Part shown: piece by piece, positions 1-7,908 of the stretch
How positions within the stretch are numbered: the stretch's first letter is position 1
How the letters are laid out: each line of letters begins with the position of its first letter
Origin: CBDANZ01 sp965197865
Lineage (GTDB): Bacteria; Acidobacteriota; Vicinamibacteria; Vicinamibacterales; CAVVIG01
Assembly (NCBI GenBank): GCA_965197865.1
Contig: CBDANZ010000003.1
Location: 625,459-689,458 of the forward strand
DNA: 64,000 nt
Direction of reading: 5' to 3'
Position numbers and translations under genes: made by a program
Notes under the pieces: generated by a model
Databases searched by the model: none
The model's input: the letters and a program-made list of their open reading frames with translations, nothing else
What the model was told of the DNA's origin: nothing

Positions 1-1
1 T

Positions 2-349
2 GGTGTACTCATCGACCTCAACGTCGCGCCTCCAACGCGGCTGCCGGCCGAAACCGGCGGCTTCGATCTCGTGGTCATCGACGACACGTCGGGGTTGCTT
101 GGGGGAATGCCAGCCGAAGATCGTGTCGCGACCACGCGCGAGGTCCTGCGGATCCTGCGCCCTGGTGGCCGCGTGCTGGTGATTGGCGCCGCTGCCCGCG
201 GCGGACTCGGCGCGTTCTTCTCGCGCGCGCAGGGCAAACCGAGGCTCGATCCGACGCTCACCCTTCAGGCCGACGGATTCAAATTGGTGCGGACGCTGGC
301 GGAGCGCGAAGGCCTGATTTTTTTTGAAGGCCTGAAACCGAAGACGTAA
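2..349 (+). CDS. SAM-dependent methyltransferase, C-terminal part (cut by window start)
   Basis: The reading frame is open from the first bases of the window, so the gene begins upstream. The visible 115 residues look like the back half of a class I SAM-dependent methyltransferase: a FDLVVIDD strand, then a helix ending in VLRILRPGGRVLVIG, the usual strand-4 and post-strand-5 layout of these enzymes. The substrate cannot be told, because the SAM-binding GxGxG region lies outside the window. A quinone or tRNA methyltransferase are equally possible. It is followed at once by decayed genes, so context does not help. Confidence 0.6.
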   Translation, partial: GVLIDLNVAPPTRLPAETGGFDLVVIDDTSGLLGGMPAEDRVATTREVLRILRPGGRVLVIGAAARGGLGAFFSRAQGKPRLDPTLTLQADGFKLVRTLAEREGLIFFEGLKPKT

Positions 350-352
350 CCG

Positions 353-1107
353 ATGCCGCCATTCTCCGCCAACTTGACGATGCTCTTCGGCGAAGTCTGT
401 TTCGGGAACCGATTTGGCGCGGCCGCTCGGGCGAGCTTCGCCGGCGCCGGATATCTTTTCCCGTACGATTACGATCGTCGGCAAGTCAGAACCCTGCTCG
501 ATGAGGAGCCTCACCCAGGTGCTGCGTAACCTGCCGGCCGGCAACTGGGACGCCGACCACACAGCATCGCGTGTCACCCGGACCGGACCGCCGAGTTTGG
601 CACCGGTGTCGACCGGGCGCTCGAGCACGTCACAGCCCTTGGATGCACGCGCGTGAATCGCCTGGCTGGCATCGCTCCTACGGGCGTCGATCTCGCGCGG
701 GTTCGCGCGACGTTTGTCGAAGGCCTGTACATGGCAGCCCGCCGGCTGAAGGCAGCCGGCATCAAGCTGCTCATCGAGCCGATCAGCACGCACGACATTC
801 CGTGTTTCTTCCTGAACCACACGAAGCATGCGCTGGAGATCATGGCAGAGCTCAGCTCGGACAATTCTTTCTCCAGTACGACATCTACCGCATGCAAGTC
901 ATGGAGGGCGACCTCGCCACCACTCTCGAGCGTCACCTTCCGCTGACTGCGCACGTGCGAGTCGCCGATCCGCTCGGCCGTCACGAGCCAGGCACGCGCG
1001 ACGCCAACTTCGCGTTTCTGTTCGACCTGATTGACCGGCTTGGATACACGGGATGGATCGGATGCGAATACAAACCGGCAGGAACAAGTGAAGGCGGGCT
1101 CAGCTGA
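353..1107 (+). pseudogene. hyi: Hydroxypyruvate isomerase remnant
   Basis: Decayed gene for hydroxypyruvate isomerase, which interconverts hydroxypyruvate and tartronate semialdehyde in glyoxylate metabolism. Family-typical segments are present in the right order but in three frames. The N-terminus (ANLTMLFGEV, then YLFPYDYD) is in frame from the ATG at 353 and hits a stop at 527. NLPAGNWDAD follows in a second frame near 520-550. The first frame resumes near 593 with GCTRVNRLAGIAPTGVD and KLLIEPISTHDIP. After about 865 a third frame carries FFLQYDIYRMQ, GRHEPGT and GWIGCEYKPAG. At least three indels are needed to rejoin them, so no full-length protein can be made. Identity is from remembered family motifs, not a search. 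Confidence 0.8.
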
Positions 1108-1110
1108 CTG

Positions 1111-1248
1111 AAGCCATACCTCCTGACGAGCGCCGTCCAGAACATGCTGGTGGCACTGATGAACAAGGGCAAGGGCGACCTGGATCACTCGGCGATCGTT
1201 CAGTTCATCGAGGAGATGTCGGCGGTCGAGGTGAAGAAACCAGGCTGA
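1111..1248 (+). pseudogene. Tartronate semialdehyde reductase C-terminal remnant
   Basis: Immediately after the stop of the hyi remnant, in the same frame, 45 codons read YLLTSAVQNMLVALMNKGKG then DHSAIVQFIEEMSAVEV. This is the C-terminal helix pair of the beta-hydroxyacid dehydrogenase family in its 2-hydroxy-3-oxopropionate reductase branch (GarR/GlxR). No Rossmann domain or catalytic lysine segment precedes it. In many bacteria this reductase gene sits next to hyi, so the simplest reading is a deletion that removed most of the reductase and left its tail joined to hyi. No start codon or ribosome site is evident. Confidence 0.65.
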
Positions 1249-1441
1249 CACCGGCACTGCCACGGTGCCGGACCCGGCAGGGGACACTCTTGTCTCGCTC
1301 CGAGCACAGTCCGGCCTGGCGGCTTGGCAGTCGGTCGGCGAGGTTGTCCACCTGAGATGACCGAAAGACGGGTGGCCGCCAGTATCACTTTTCGAGTCAC
1401 CCGCGGCAAGAACCTTGCGTAGGGAAGGATCTTGGTCGGCC

Positions 1442-2503
1442 ATGGCAACAGTCTTGCGCTTCAGGGCAGCTGCGGGCGTCGCAGGCGCCTTCCTTGCGGG
1501 CGTCTCGCTGCTGAGTCGGCAGGCACCGGCCGGCCAGCCGGCCGATCAAGAGGACTCCTTTCGATTCAAGACGGGCGTCGAGTTGATCAACGTCACGGCC
1601 ACGGTGACGGACAGGAGCGGCCGTTTCGTCCCGGGTCTTCGTCAGGAAGATTTCGTCGTTTACGAAGACAACGAGCTTCAGACGGTCACGCACTTTGGCG
1701 CCGAACGGGGGCCGGTGAGCCTCGGGATCGTCCTCGACACGAGCGACAGCATGGAGGGCGAGAAGATTCAGGCGGCGAAGGCCACATTACGGCGATTCTT
1801 CGATGAGCTCCTCGACGAGCGGGACGAACTGTTTCTGTATCGCTTCAACGATAGTCCCGCCCTTCTCCAAGACTGGACGAGCGACAGACGACTCTTGTCA
1901 CGTGCCCTCAATCGCGCCAACCCCGACGGTGCCACCGCTATGTACGATGCCGTCGCAGAAGCCGTCCCCTTTGCAGAGACCGGCGGAAACCTGAAGAAAG
2001 CGCTCGTGCTGATTTCCGACGGTAACGACACGTCGAGCCACACGGCCATTTACGATCTGAAGCAGATCGTGCGAGAGAGCGAGGTGCTCGTCTACGCGAT
2101 TGGGATCGATGCCGAGCGGCGGTTGCGGGTACGGCCGCAGCCGATCCCACGGCGGCCCCAGAGGGTGCCGATTCCGATGCCATTTCCCCCCATCCGCTGG
2201 CCAGGGCGGCTGCAGATCTCCGTGCCAGGATGGCCGGGAACGTGGAACGGGAACGAGCGCGTGAACGTGGCCGCGCTGCGCGACCTCACCGACGACAGCG
2301 GCAGCCGCACCGAGATCATTCGTAGCGGCAGAGACTTGGATCCGGCCACGTCCAGCATCGCGAACGAGCTCAGTCAGCAGTACTATCTGGGCTACCCCAC
2401 CGGCGAGAAGAAAGATGGCCGCTGGCATGCGATCAAGGTCGAGCTACGGAACTGCGCCTACTGGGTGCGCGCGCGCCGCGGCTACATCGCGAGTGCTGAC
2501 TGA
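1442..2503 (+). CDS. VWFA domain protein, acidobacterial type
   Basis: A 353-residue protein with a secretion-type N-terminus (hydrophobic stretch at about residues 10-25, then QAPAGQ). A segment resembling the acidobacterial VWFA-related domain follows (VTATVTDRSGRFVPGL, then VYEDNELQTVTHF), then a von Willebrand A fold whose metal site DTSDS lies at residues 99-103. Such proteins are exported and probably bind partners outside the cytoplasm, but none has an assigned role that I can name. A proline/arginine-rich insertion sits near residues 230-265. The ATG at 1442 is chosen over an upstream TTG at 1415 because it precedes the signal-like segment and has a GAAGGA stretch just upstream. The ZIP transporter starts 3 bases after its stop. 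Confidence 0.85.
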   Translation: MATVLRFRAAAGVAGAFLAGVSLLSRQAPAGQPADQEDSFRFKTGVELINVTATVTDRSGRFVPGLRQEDFVVYEDNELQTVTHFGAERGPVSLGIVLDTSDSMEGEKIQAAKATLRRFFDELLDERDELFLYRFNDSPALLQDWTSDRRLLSRALNRANPDGATAMYDAVAEAVPFAETGGNLKKALVLISDGNDTSSHTAIYDLKQIVRESEVLVYAIGIDAERRLRVRPQPIPRRPQRVPIPMPFPPIRWPGRLQISVPGWPGTWNGNERVNVAALRDLTDDSGSRTEIIRSGRDLDPATSSIANELSQQYYLGYPTGEKKDGRWHAIKVELRNCAYWVRARRGYIASAD

Positions 2504-2506
2504 CGC

Positions 2507-3253
2507 GTGCCTTTACTCGCCACGGCGCTCGGACTCACCCTCCTCGGCAGCTTCGGCGGCCTCCTTCTGGCTTCGTCCCTGCTGCTGTTCACCGCCAGAA
2601 TCCGTACGCGGCTCCTGCCGTGGCTGGTGAGCTACGCCGTCGGCGCGCTCCTGGGCGTGGCGCTGCTAGCGCTATTGCCCGAGGCGCTCGAGACTATGAC
2701 GCCGGTGGAAGCGCTGAGCACGCTGCTCGCCGGCATCCTGGCCTTCTTCATTCTCGAGAAGCTGGTCCTGCTGAGACACTACCACGCTGACGACTACCAC
2801 GGGCAGGAGGCAGCGGCGCCCCTCGTCATACTCGGCGATGCGTTTCACAATTTCATCGACGGCGCAACCGTGTGCACCGCGGTGCTCACCTCGGTACCGC
2901 TCGGTGTGAATACCGCGATTGCGGTCGCGGCCCACGAAATTCCCCAGGAGGTCGGCGACGTGGCGATTCTCCTCGCCGCTGGATACAGCCGCAGACGCGC
3001 GCTGATGCTGAACGTGCTCTCGGGCGCGTCGGGCATTGCGGGCGCGCTTGTGGCGTACGCCGCAGTCGGTGTGCTGCCCGGCATACGTCCGGTCATTCTC
3101 GCACTGTCGTCGGCCAGCCTCCTCTATATCGCGATGTCGGACCTGATTCCCGATCTTCATCGCCGGCAGATCGATTCCAATGCCGCGCGCCAGGTGCTCC
3201 TCATTCTGTCGGGGATCGGGACGGTCGTCCTGTTCGGCAGGCTCGCAGGATGA
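2507..3253 (+). CDS. ZIP-family metal transporter
   Basis: A 248-residue membrane protein with about eight hydrophobic segments, matching the ZIP family of divalent metal importers (zinc and sometimes iron or manganese). The two signature metal-binding helices are intact: HNFIDG near residues 114-119 and HEIPQEVGD near 143-151. Between segments 3 and 4 there is a short histidine-containing loop (HYHADDYH). The GTG start at 2507 follows the previous stop by only 3 bases, so it is probably cotranscribed with the VWFA gene. The metal cannot be specified from sequence alone. Confidence 0.9.
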   Translation: MPLLATALGLTLLGSFGGLLLASSLLLFTARIRTRLLPWLVSYAVGALLGVALLALLPEALETMTPVEALSTLLAGILAFFILEKLVLLRHYHADDYHGQEAAAPLVILGDAFHNFIDGATVCTAVLTSVPLGVNTAIAVAAHEIPQEVGDVAILLAAGYSRRRALMLNVLSGASGIAGALVAYAAVGVLPGIRPVILALSSASLLYIAMSDLIPDLHRRQIDSNAARQVLLILSGIGTVVLFGRLAG

Positions 3254-3382
3254 CAGCCGAATCCAGCAAGGCCAATCTTGCGCATCGTCGAAGAGATGTG
3301 GCGCCGCCAATTCGGCCTGCCTCGTGTTGGCATCGTATTTGCCAGTTTCCGAGCGTGCCTCGCCTCCGGAAGCAGCAGCACC

Positions 3383-3994
3383 ATGTTCAACAAAGGTGTT
3401 GCCCTTGACCGCCGTGCTCCTCCTGTCGGCAGCCACCGCCGGGGCGGCCGGTCCCAACCGAAAGGATCTTCGAATTCTGGACGACGTGTGGGCCGCCGTG
3501 AATGCATACCCGCACCTCACGATCTTCGACGACATCGTCGCGGGTGTTCGGGACGGCGTTATCACCCTCATGGCAAGGTGACGATGGGGTACAAGCGGGA
3601 CGAAATCGAGTGGCGGGTCAGCCGCGTCGACGGCGTGCGGATGGTGCTGGACCAGATCACCGTTCTCCCGGTTTCAAGGTTCGACGACGACCTCCGCCAG
3701 CGGATCGCCAGAGCGATTTATGGCAACGTCAACTTCTGGAACTACGCCATCATGCCAAGCCCGCCGATTCACATCATCGTCGAGCACAGCCACGTTACGC
3801 TGACAGGGATCGTGTTGAGCGAAGTGGACCGCCAGCTTGCGCGAGCGCTCGCCACGAAGTTTGGTGCGCTGTCAGTGACCAGCCACTTGAAGACTCACGT
3901 GGAAGCACAGGAAGCGTTTGAACCACCTGAGCGAGCTCGCCGTTCGACTCGACAAGACCTCTTCGGTCACCGCGCTGGCCTACCGTACGGGTGA
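3383..3994 (+). pseudogene. BON-domain periplasmic protein, frameshifted
   Basis: Two frames join into one BON-domain protein, a family of small periplasmic or outer-membrane-associated domains. The first frame gives a signal peptide (LPLTAVLLLSAATAGAAG) and ILDDVWAAVNAYPHLTIFDD. At about 3571-3585 ATGGCAAGG replaces the expected ATGGGCAAGG. With one G restored the protein continues as GKVTMGYKRDEIEWRVSRVD, then a second BON repeat (IHIIVEHSHVTLTG). A second G-run indel near 3394 would link the better start (ATG at 3383, MFNK) to the signal peptide; otherwise GTG 3396 is the start. Both indels lie in short G runs, so sequencing error is a real alternative to decay. The C-terminus overlaps the next gene by 77 bases. 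Confidence 0.7.
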
Positions 3995-5078
3995 ACCGCC
4001 GGCCGGAGCAGCGTTGATCCTCGCCCACGGCGCCGGCGCCAGCCAGCGAAGCGTATTTATGACCAGCTTTGCAAGAGCGCTCTCGACGCTCGGCGTCAAC
4101 ACCGTGACGTTCAACTTTCTTTACACGGAACAACATCGGCGGATTCCCGATCGCCGGCCGGCCCTAAAATCGTGTCATCGCGCCGTAGTCGAATCCGTGG
4201 CCCTGGAACTGGAAAGCGCCCGTCGTTGTCTTTTCATCGACGGCAAGTCGATGGGTGGACGGATCGCGACGCATGTCGCCGCTGCCGGCTGCGACCATCC
4301 AATCAGCGGACTCGTCCTCCTCGGATATCCGCTGCATCCACTAGGTCGTCCAGACGAGAGCCGCGACGGGCATCTTCCCGACGTCTGGCGTCCGATGCTG
4401 TTCGTTCAGAGAAGCCGCGACAGCTTCGGGACGCCGGTCGAGCTCGAGCCGGTGCTGTCTCGGCTTACGCCTTCTTCCACGCTTCACGTGGTGACCCACT
4501 CGTTCAAGGTGCCCAAGGTGGGCGCGGCCGCGCAGGCGGCCGTCTACGACGACATCCAGCGTACGATTGCCGAGTGGATTCAGCGGATACAGGATTGCCG
4601 GTGCTCAGGCGGTGAGCGGGTGATGCTCGATGAGGTGCTCGACAACGAGACGGCCGCCAATCAGGTGCTCCTGGATGAGGCGCTCCAGCACGGGCGGGTC
4701 GCACCCGGCGCACCACGCGCCTTCGGGATACACGACCGCGATCGGGCCGCCTTCGCAGATGCGGAAGCAATTGACCTTCGTCCGCGGCACGCCTGTCCCT
4801 ACTCGAATAGGCCAAGCTCCTTCAGCCGGCGTTTGAGAAACTCTCACGCCGCAAGGCCGCGATCCTTGTCGCACGTTTCGGGGTCGTCTCGTCGCAGTAG
4901 AGGAAAATGTGCCGCCGCGCGAACGGCACGCCCCTGCTGGCGGCGATCTGGCGTTGAGAGTCGGACCTTATTTCGACATCATCGTAGCGTGACCCTTTCA
5001 GGGTCGCGTCCGGCCGATTACACGCCGAACTGTTCCGGATCCCACTTGAGACCGAGCTCGCTTGGCGGCGCCATGTAG
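3918..5078 (+). CDS. KANL3/TEX30-like alpha/beta hydrolase
   Basis: The open frame has 386 codons, but only the first 230 or so look real. They form an alpha/beta hydrolase of the KANL3/TEX30 (dienelactone hydrolase-like) group: LILAHGAGAS oxyanion region, DGKSMGGRIA nucleophile elbow, and a HSFKVPK segment holding the catalytic histidine. The start is TTG, overlapping the BON remnant. Beyond about 4600 the frame runs antisense through a dead ferredoxin gene, and the translation becomes arginine/serine-rich with no family match. The native stop has therefore probably been lost to a small indel. A natural end near 4605-4621 is likely. Substrate unknown; members act as small esterases or lipases. 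Confidence 0.6.
   Translation: MNHLSELAVRLDKTSSVTALAYRTGEPPAGAALILAHGAGASQRSVFMTSFARALSTLGVNTVTFNFLYTEQHRRIPDRRPALKSCHRAVVESVALELESARRCLFIDGKSMGGRIATHVAAAGCDHPISGLVLLGYPLHPLGRPDESRDGHLPDVWRPMLFVQRSRDSFGTPVELEPVLSRLTPSSTLHVVTHSFKVPKVGAAAQAAVYDDIQRTIAEWIQRIQDCRCSGGERVMLDEVLDNETAANQVLLDEALQHGRVAPGAPRAFGIHDRDRAAFADAEAIDLRPRHACPYSNRPSSFSRRLRNSHAARPRSLSHVSGSSRRSRGKCAAARTARPCWRRSGVESRTLFRHHRSVTLSGSRPADYTPNCSGSHLRPSSLGGAM
4605..4929 (-). pseudogene. (2Fe-2S) ferredoxin-like protein, decayed
   Basis: On the minus strand the pieces of a thioredoxin-fold (2Fe-2S) ferredoxin can be read in order. RRHIFLYCDETTPK is in one frame. CDKDRGLAA, a stop, then EFLKRRLKELGL follow in a second frame, where the stop TGA stands in the place of a tryptophan codon. 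The last piece, with KVNCFRICEGGPIAVVYPEG and IQEHLIGG, is in a third frame and ends at 4605. Two indels plus one nonsense change make it non-functional. The remnant lies fully inside the 3' extension of the KANL3-like frame, which supports treating that extension as spurious. Confidence 0.7.
4984..5008. repeat. GTAG-stem-TTTCA-stem palindromic repeat, copy 1
   Basis: GTAGCG followed by GTGACCC, a TTTCA loop and GGGTCGCG. This belongs to a small family of imperfect palindromes in this window (also near 7075, 34289, 37672 and a broken copy near 61160). All start with GTAG and have a TTCA-like loop, but the stem bases differ between copies. Here it lies just downstream of the aconitase-family gene. 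Confidence 0.55.
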
Positions 5079-7072
5079 CCGACGAGCGCGGACGCGGCAA
5101 CGACCGCCGGGCTGGCCAGATATCCCTCGCCTCCGACGCCCATGCGGTTCTGCCAGTTGCGATTAAACGACGTGATCGCTCGCTGTCCCTTCTGCAGCGC
5201 GTCGCGGCCCTGACCGAAGCAGGGGCCGCACCACGACTGGCGGATCTGGCCGCTCACCGATCGAAAGACGTCCGCGACAGACTCGCCGCCCAGTCGTGCG
5301 TCGGGCCGCTCGATTTGCCGCCCGACCCCGCCCGAGCCCGGGAAGACGACCAAGTCCATCGTGGCGCGGGCGCCTTGCGCCCGCGCCGCGCGAATCACCA
5401 GCGCGGCAGTCAACAGATCGTCGTAGCTGCCGTTGGTGCACGACCCGATCAGCGCCTTATCGAACGTGATGCGCTCGCGCGCCACTTCGTCGGCAGAAAA
5501 CGCGTTGCCGGGACTGAACGGCTTGGCAATCATCGGCTGGATGCCGGTCAGCTCGATCGTCTCGTCGATCTCGTACGCAGCGTCGACGCCGGGAGCGAAG
5601 CGCGGATACGGCAGCTCAGTGATGCCCTTCGATCGATACCACGCGTCTGTCAGGTCGTCTGGCGCGAAGATGCCGTTCAGCGCCTCGGCTTCCGCCATCA
5701 TGTTCGCGATTGTGTTGCGATACGCGATAGACAGTTGCTTGTTCGCGTCCACGAGCTCCACCGACATCCCCTGCGCCTGCTTCGTTCCCCAGCGCCTGAG
5801 GAGTTCGAGGACGATGTCCTTCCCGCCGACCCAGGGCTGCAGCGCCCCTGTAAACACGACGCGCCTCGCCTTTGCCAGCGTGAAGTAGATGTACCCAGTC
5901 GCCCATCCGAACCCGAGCGTCGTCGATCCGACGCCCATCCCGACGGCGCCGTAGGCGCCATAAGCCCGGCTGTGCGAGTCGGCGCCGGGGATGAACTGGC
6001 CCGGCATCACCAGACCCTGTTCGGGGAAATAGAAATGAAAGATGCCGTCGCCCGGTGTGGCGTAGTACGGCTTCTCCAGGCTGTTCAGCCGCGCGAAGGT
6101 GCGGGCGATACCCGTCTGCTTCTCGTCGTTCTCGCGGCCTGAAAACACGAAGTGGTCGTTGGCAATCGCCGCCTGGCGCGGATAAATCGTATCGCCGCCG
6201 GTGATCTGGTTGAACGTGTGGATCGCGAACGGCGCCGTGCCGTCGGAGGCGGGCAGCAAGTCGGCGTACACGCGGATCGTCGCGCCCGACTTCACCTCGG
6301 CCTGCTTGTCCACGCGGTGCGCCCAGACGATCTGTGCCGTTGATGTCATCCCCCGCGCGCGCTCGGGATCGGGCCATTCGATGCGCGGCATCGCTTCAAT
6401 CGACTCGTGGAACTCACGCCGGCCCAGCGCGAAAATTCCGCCTGTCCTTCGGATGTCGTCTTCTTTCGGCGTGAGCGGCACCGGTTCGTACGTGGTCCCT
6501 TGCGTCTCGTTCGTCAGATGCCTCGAGATTGGATCGAAGCTGAACTCGTCGCCGTCGCGGGCGTCGGCCACCGCTTCAGGGCTTTGCACGACCTCGAGGC
6601 CAAGGTTGAGCGCACTCCTGCGGAAGATGTCGCCCATATTGTTCCCGCAGACAACCACCATCTGCAGGCCGGCTTCCTCGGCGACGCCCTTGAGGCCTGC
6701 CGGGCTCATTTCACGCGACGAGCCTATCGCGAATCGATCGCCCGCGATGAGAAACGTCTCGCCTCGATGCACGCGCTGCCGAACATCGGGCATCAGATAC
6801 CGGAAGGCGCCCGCCTTCCAGCGTTCGTCCAGCGTCTCGAGGCTTTCCGAGATGCAGTCGTCGGCCGGAGTGATCTGATCGGTGTCGATTGCGTCGAGCT
6901 TCTTCTTCTTGCCGGGAACTTTCAGGTCCCAGAAAATGAGGGCCTTGCCGCGGATCGGCGGGCGGGCCGCTCTCAAAGGGATCGCAGGACCCCCTGTCAC
7001 CGGTGGGGTTGTTACCCGGGCTGTCGCGCCAGGCTTCAGCCGCGCGGGCTGGATCACGTGTATGGGCGTCAT
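5018..7072 (-). CDS. Aconitase-family hydratase with N-terminal swivel domain
   Basis: A 684-residue protein of the aconitase/isopropylmalate dehydratase superfamily. The small swivel (LeuD-like) domain comes first: GDRFAIGSSRE and the following AGLQMVVVCGNNMGDIFRR lie within about residues 110-155. The large catalytic domains follow, with 4Fe-4S ligand cysteines in LIGSCTNGSYDD and QSWCGPCFGQG. The usual AcnA and mitochondrial order is large domains first and swivel last. Bacterial AcnB has the swivel early but preceded by a HEAT-like domain, which is absent here. The reaction is probably dehydration/rehydration of citrate, isopropylmalate or a related acid; which one is not determinable. 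The N-terminal 35 residues are low-complexity, so the true start may be internal. Confidence 0.8.
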   Translation of the reverse strand: MTPIHVIQPARLKPGATARVTTPPVTGGPAIPLRAARPPIRGKALIFWDLKVPGKKKKLDAIDTDQITPADDCISESLETLDERWKAGAFRYLMPDVRQRVHRGETFLIAGDRFAIGSSREMSPAGLKGVAEEAGLQMVVVCGNNMGDIFRRSALNLGLEVVQSPEAVADARDGDEFSFDPISRHLTNETQGTTYEPVPLTPKEDDIRRTGGIFALGRREFHESIEAMPRIEWPDPERARGMTSTAQIVWAHRVDKQAEVKSGATIRVYADLLPASDGTAPFAIHTFNQITGGDTIYPRQAAIANDHFVFSGRENDEKQTGIARTFARLNSLEKPYYATPGDGIFHFYFPEQGLVMPGQFIPGADSHSRAYGAYGAVGMGVGSTTLGFGWATGYIYFTLAKARRVVFTGALQPWVGGKDIVLELLRRWGTKQAQGMSVELVDANKQLSIAYRNTIANMMAEAEALNGIFAPDDLTDAWYRSKGITELPYPRFAPGVDAAYEIDETIELTGIQPMIAKPFSPGNAFSADEVARERITFDKALIGSCTNGSYDDLLTAALVIRAARAQGARATMDLVVFPGSGGVGRQIERPDARLGGESVADVFRSVSGQIRQSWCGPCFGQGRDALQKGQRAITSFNRNWQNRMGVGGEGYLASPAVVAASALVGYMAPPSELGLKWDPEQFGV

Positions 7073-7074
7073 CT

Positions 7075-7097
7075 GTAGCCCCGGGTCCTTAGACCCG
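7075..7097. repeat. GTAG palindromic repeat, copy 2
   Basis: GTAGCCC then CGGGTC, a CTTA loop and GACCCG. It is a member of the GTAG-stem-TTCA-stem family, with different but still fully complementary stem bases from the other copies. It begins 2 bases upstream of the aconitase start codon, so it would sit in the 5' leader or promoter of that gene. Confidence 0.5.
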
Positions 7098-7110
7098 ACA
7101 TCTAATACGA

Positions 7111-7244
7111 GTGGAGCGCATCCGCTATTTCGGGACCGCCGTAGCGACCTGCCCGGCCCGCTCCCGCTCGACAGGCAGGATTAGGGTCCTGCGCCACGAC
7201 CTGCGGGTCTACCGAGCGGTACTGAATCAGCGGATACGCTCCAC
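7111..7244. repeat. 134-bp element with long terminal inverted repeats
   Basis: The ends GTGGAGCGCATCCGCT (7111-7126) and AGCGGATACGCTCCAC (7229-7244) are inverted copies with one mismatch. The similarity continues inward imperfectly for roughly 20 more bases on each side (ATTTCGGGACCGC against GATTCAGTACCGC). Near the centre there is a short perfect stem, GCAGGA-TTAGGG-TCCTGC (7175-7192). No reading frame of interest is inside. It could be a miniature inverted-repeat element or a large hairpin in the divergent aconitase/apaG control region. I saw no convincing target-site duplication. Confidence 0.5.
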
Positions 7245-7288
7245 GAGCGTTGGTATCATGCTAGAGGTAGAAGCATCGCGAGGGGCTG

Positions 7289-7708
7289 ATGTCAGAGTTC
7301 GACGATCAGTCGCGGCACACGTCCACTTCCGAGGCCGTAACCAACGACGTACGTGTCGAGGTCGAGTCGCAGTACGTTCCGGAGCATTCACAGCCCTTCC
7401 AGAACCAGTGGCTGTTTCACTACACGGTCCGTATCACGAACGAAAGCAGCGACACCGTGAAGCTCCTCAGCCGGCACTGGATCGTCACCGACGCTGCCGG
7501 CCGCACCGACGAGTACCGCGGGCCGGGCGTTGTCGGCGAGCAGCCGGTGCTGGCCCCGGCCGAGACGTTCCAGTACACGTCGAGATGCATCCTGAAGACT
7601 TCGACCGGCGTCATGCGGGGCACCTACGAGATGGTCGCCGAGGACGGCAGCCATTTCGACGTAGAGATTGCACCCTTCACGCTACGCGAGCCCTACACCG
7701 TTCACTGA
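7289..7708 (+). CDS. apaG: ApaG-domain protein
   Basis: A 139-residue protein matching ApaG, a fibronectin-type-III-like beta-sandwich of unclear biochemical role (linked in enterobacteria to Co/Mg resistance and to the apaH neighbourhood). Landmarks are VRVEVESQYVPEHS, WLFHYTVRITNES, the LLSRHWIVTDAAG segment, GPGVVGEQPVLAPAE with its conserved glycines, and GTYEMVAEDG. There is a 20-residue hydrophilic extension before the domain. ATG 7289 has a GAGGGG ribosome site. Its promoter must lie in or just after the palindromic element upstream. Confidence 0.9.
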   Translation: MSEFDDQSRHTSTSEAVTNDVRVEVESQYVPEHSQPFQNQWLFHYTVRITNESSDTVKLLSRHWIVTDAAGRTDEYRGPGVVGEQPVLAPAETFQYTSRCILKTSTGVMRGTYEMVAEDGSHFDVEIAPFTLREPYTVH

Positions 7709-7745
7709 GGAGCGCGGGATCACGCCTGTTCTCGAGCTGAGCTAT

Positions 7746-7760
7746 TGGCACGTTGGTTGC
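7746..7760 (+). promoter_or_regulatory. Sigma-54-type promoter candidate
   Basis: TGGCACG, four bases, then TTGC at 7746-7760 matches the -24/-12 consensus of sigma-54 promoters exactly, including GG and GC at the conserved distance. It points at a decayed reading frame (7909-8442). No enhancer-binding protein gene is nearby, and such a match can occur by chance in a GC-rich genome. Confidence 0.4.
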
Positions 7761-7908
7761 CCCCGATGGTGGTACATGTTGCGGAGGCCATCGATGTCAC
7801 GCCCGCTGTCGAAGTTCGTGTGCACCCGCTACTGGTGTTCTGCTCGGTTCTTTCCGTTTCTTCACAACCGCGAGATGCGCGTGAGCTTCCGATCGCCGGG
7901 CCCGCCAC

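Noticed and set aside
2672..3571. Long minus-strand frame (299 codons) opposite the ZIP gene
   Set aside because: It has no recognisable domain, is rich in Arg/Ala, and mirrors a well-supported ZIP transporter on the plus strand.
4815..4929. In-frame TGA in the ferredoxin remnant as a selenocysteine codon (a tRNA-Sec is in the window)
   Set aside because: The TGA replaces a position where Trp fits the family context and is flanked by two frame changes, so the gene is dead. There is no SECIS-type hairpin in view.
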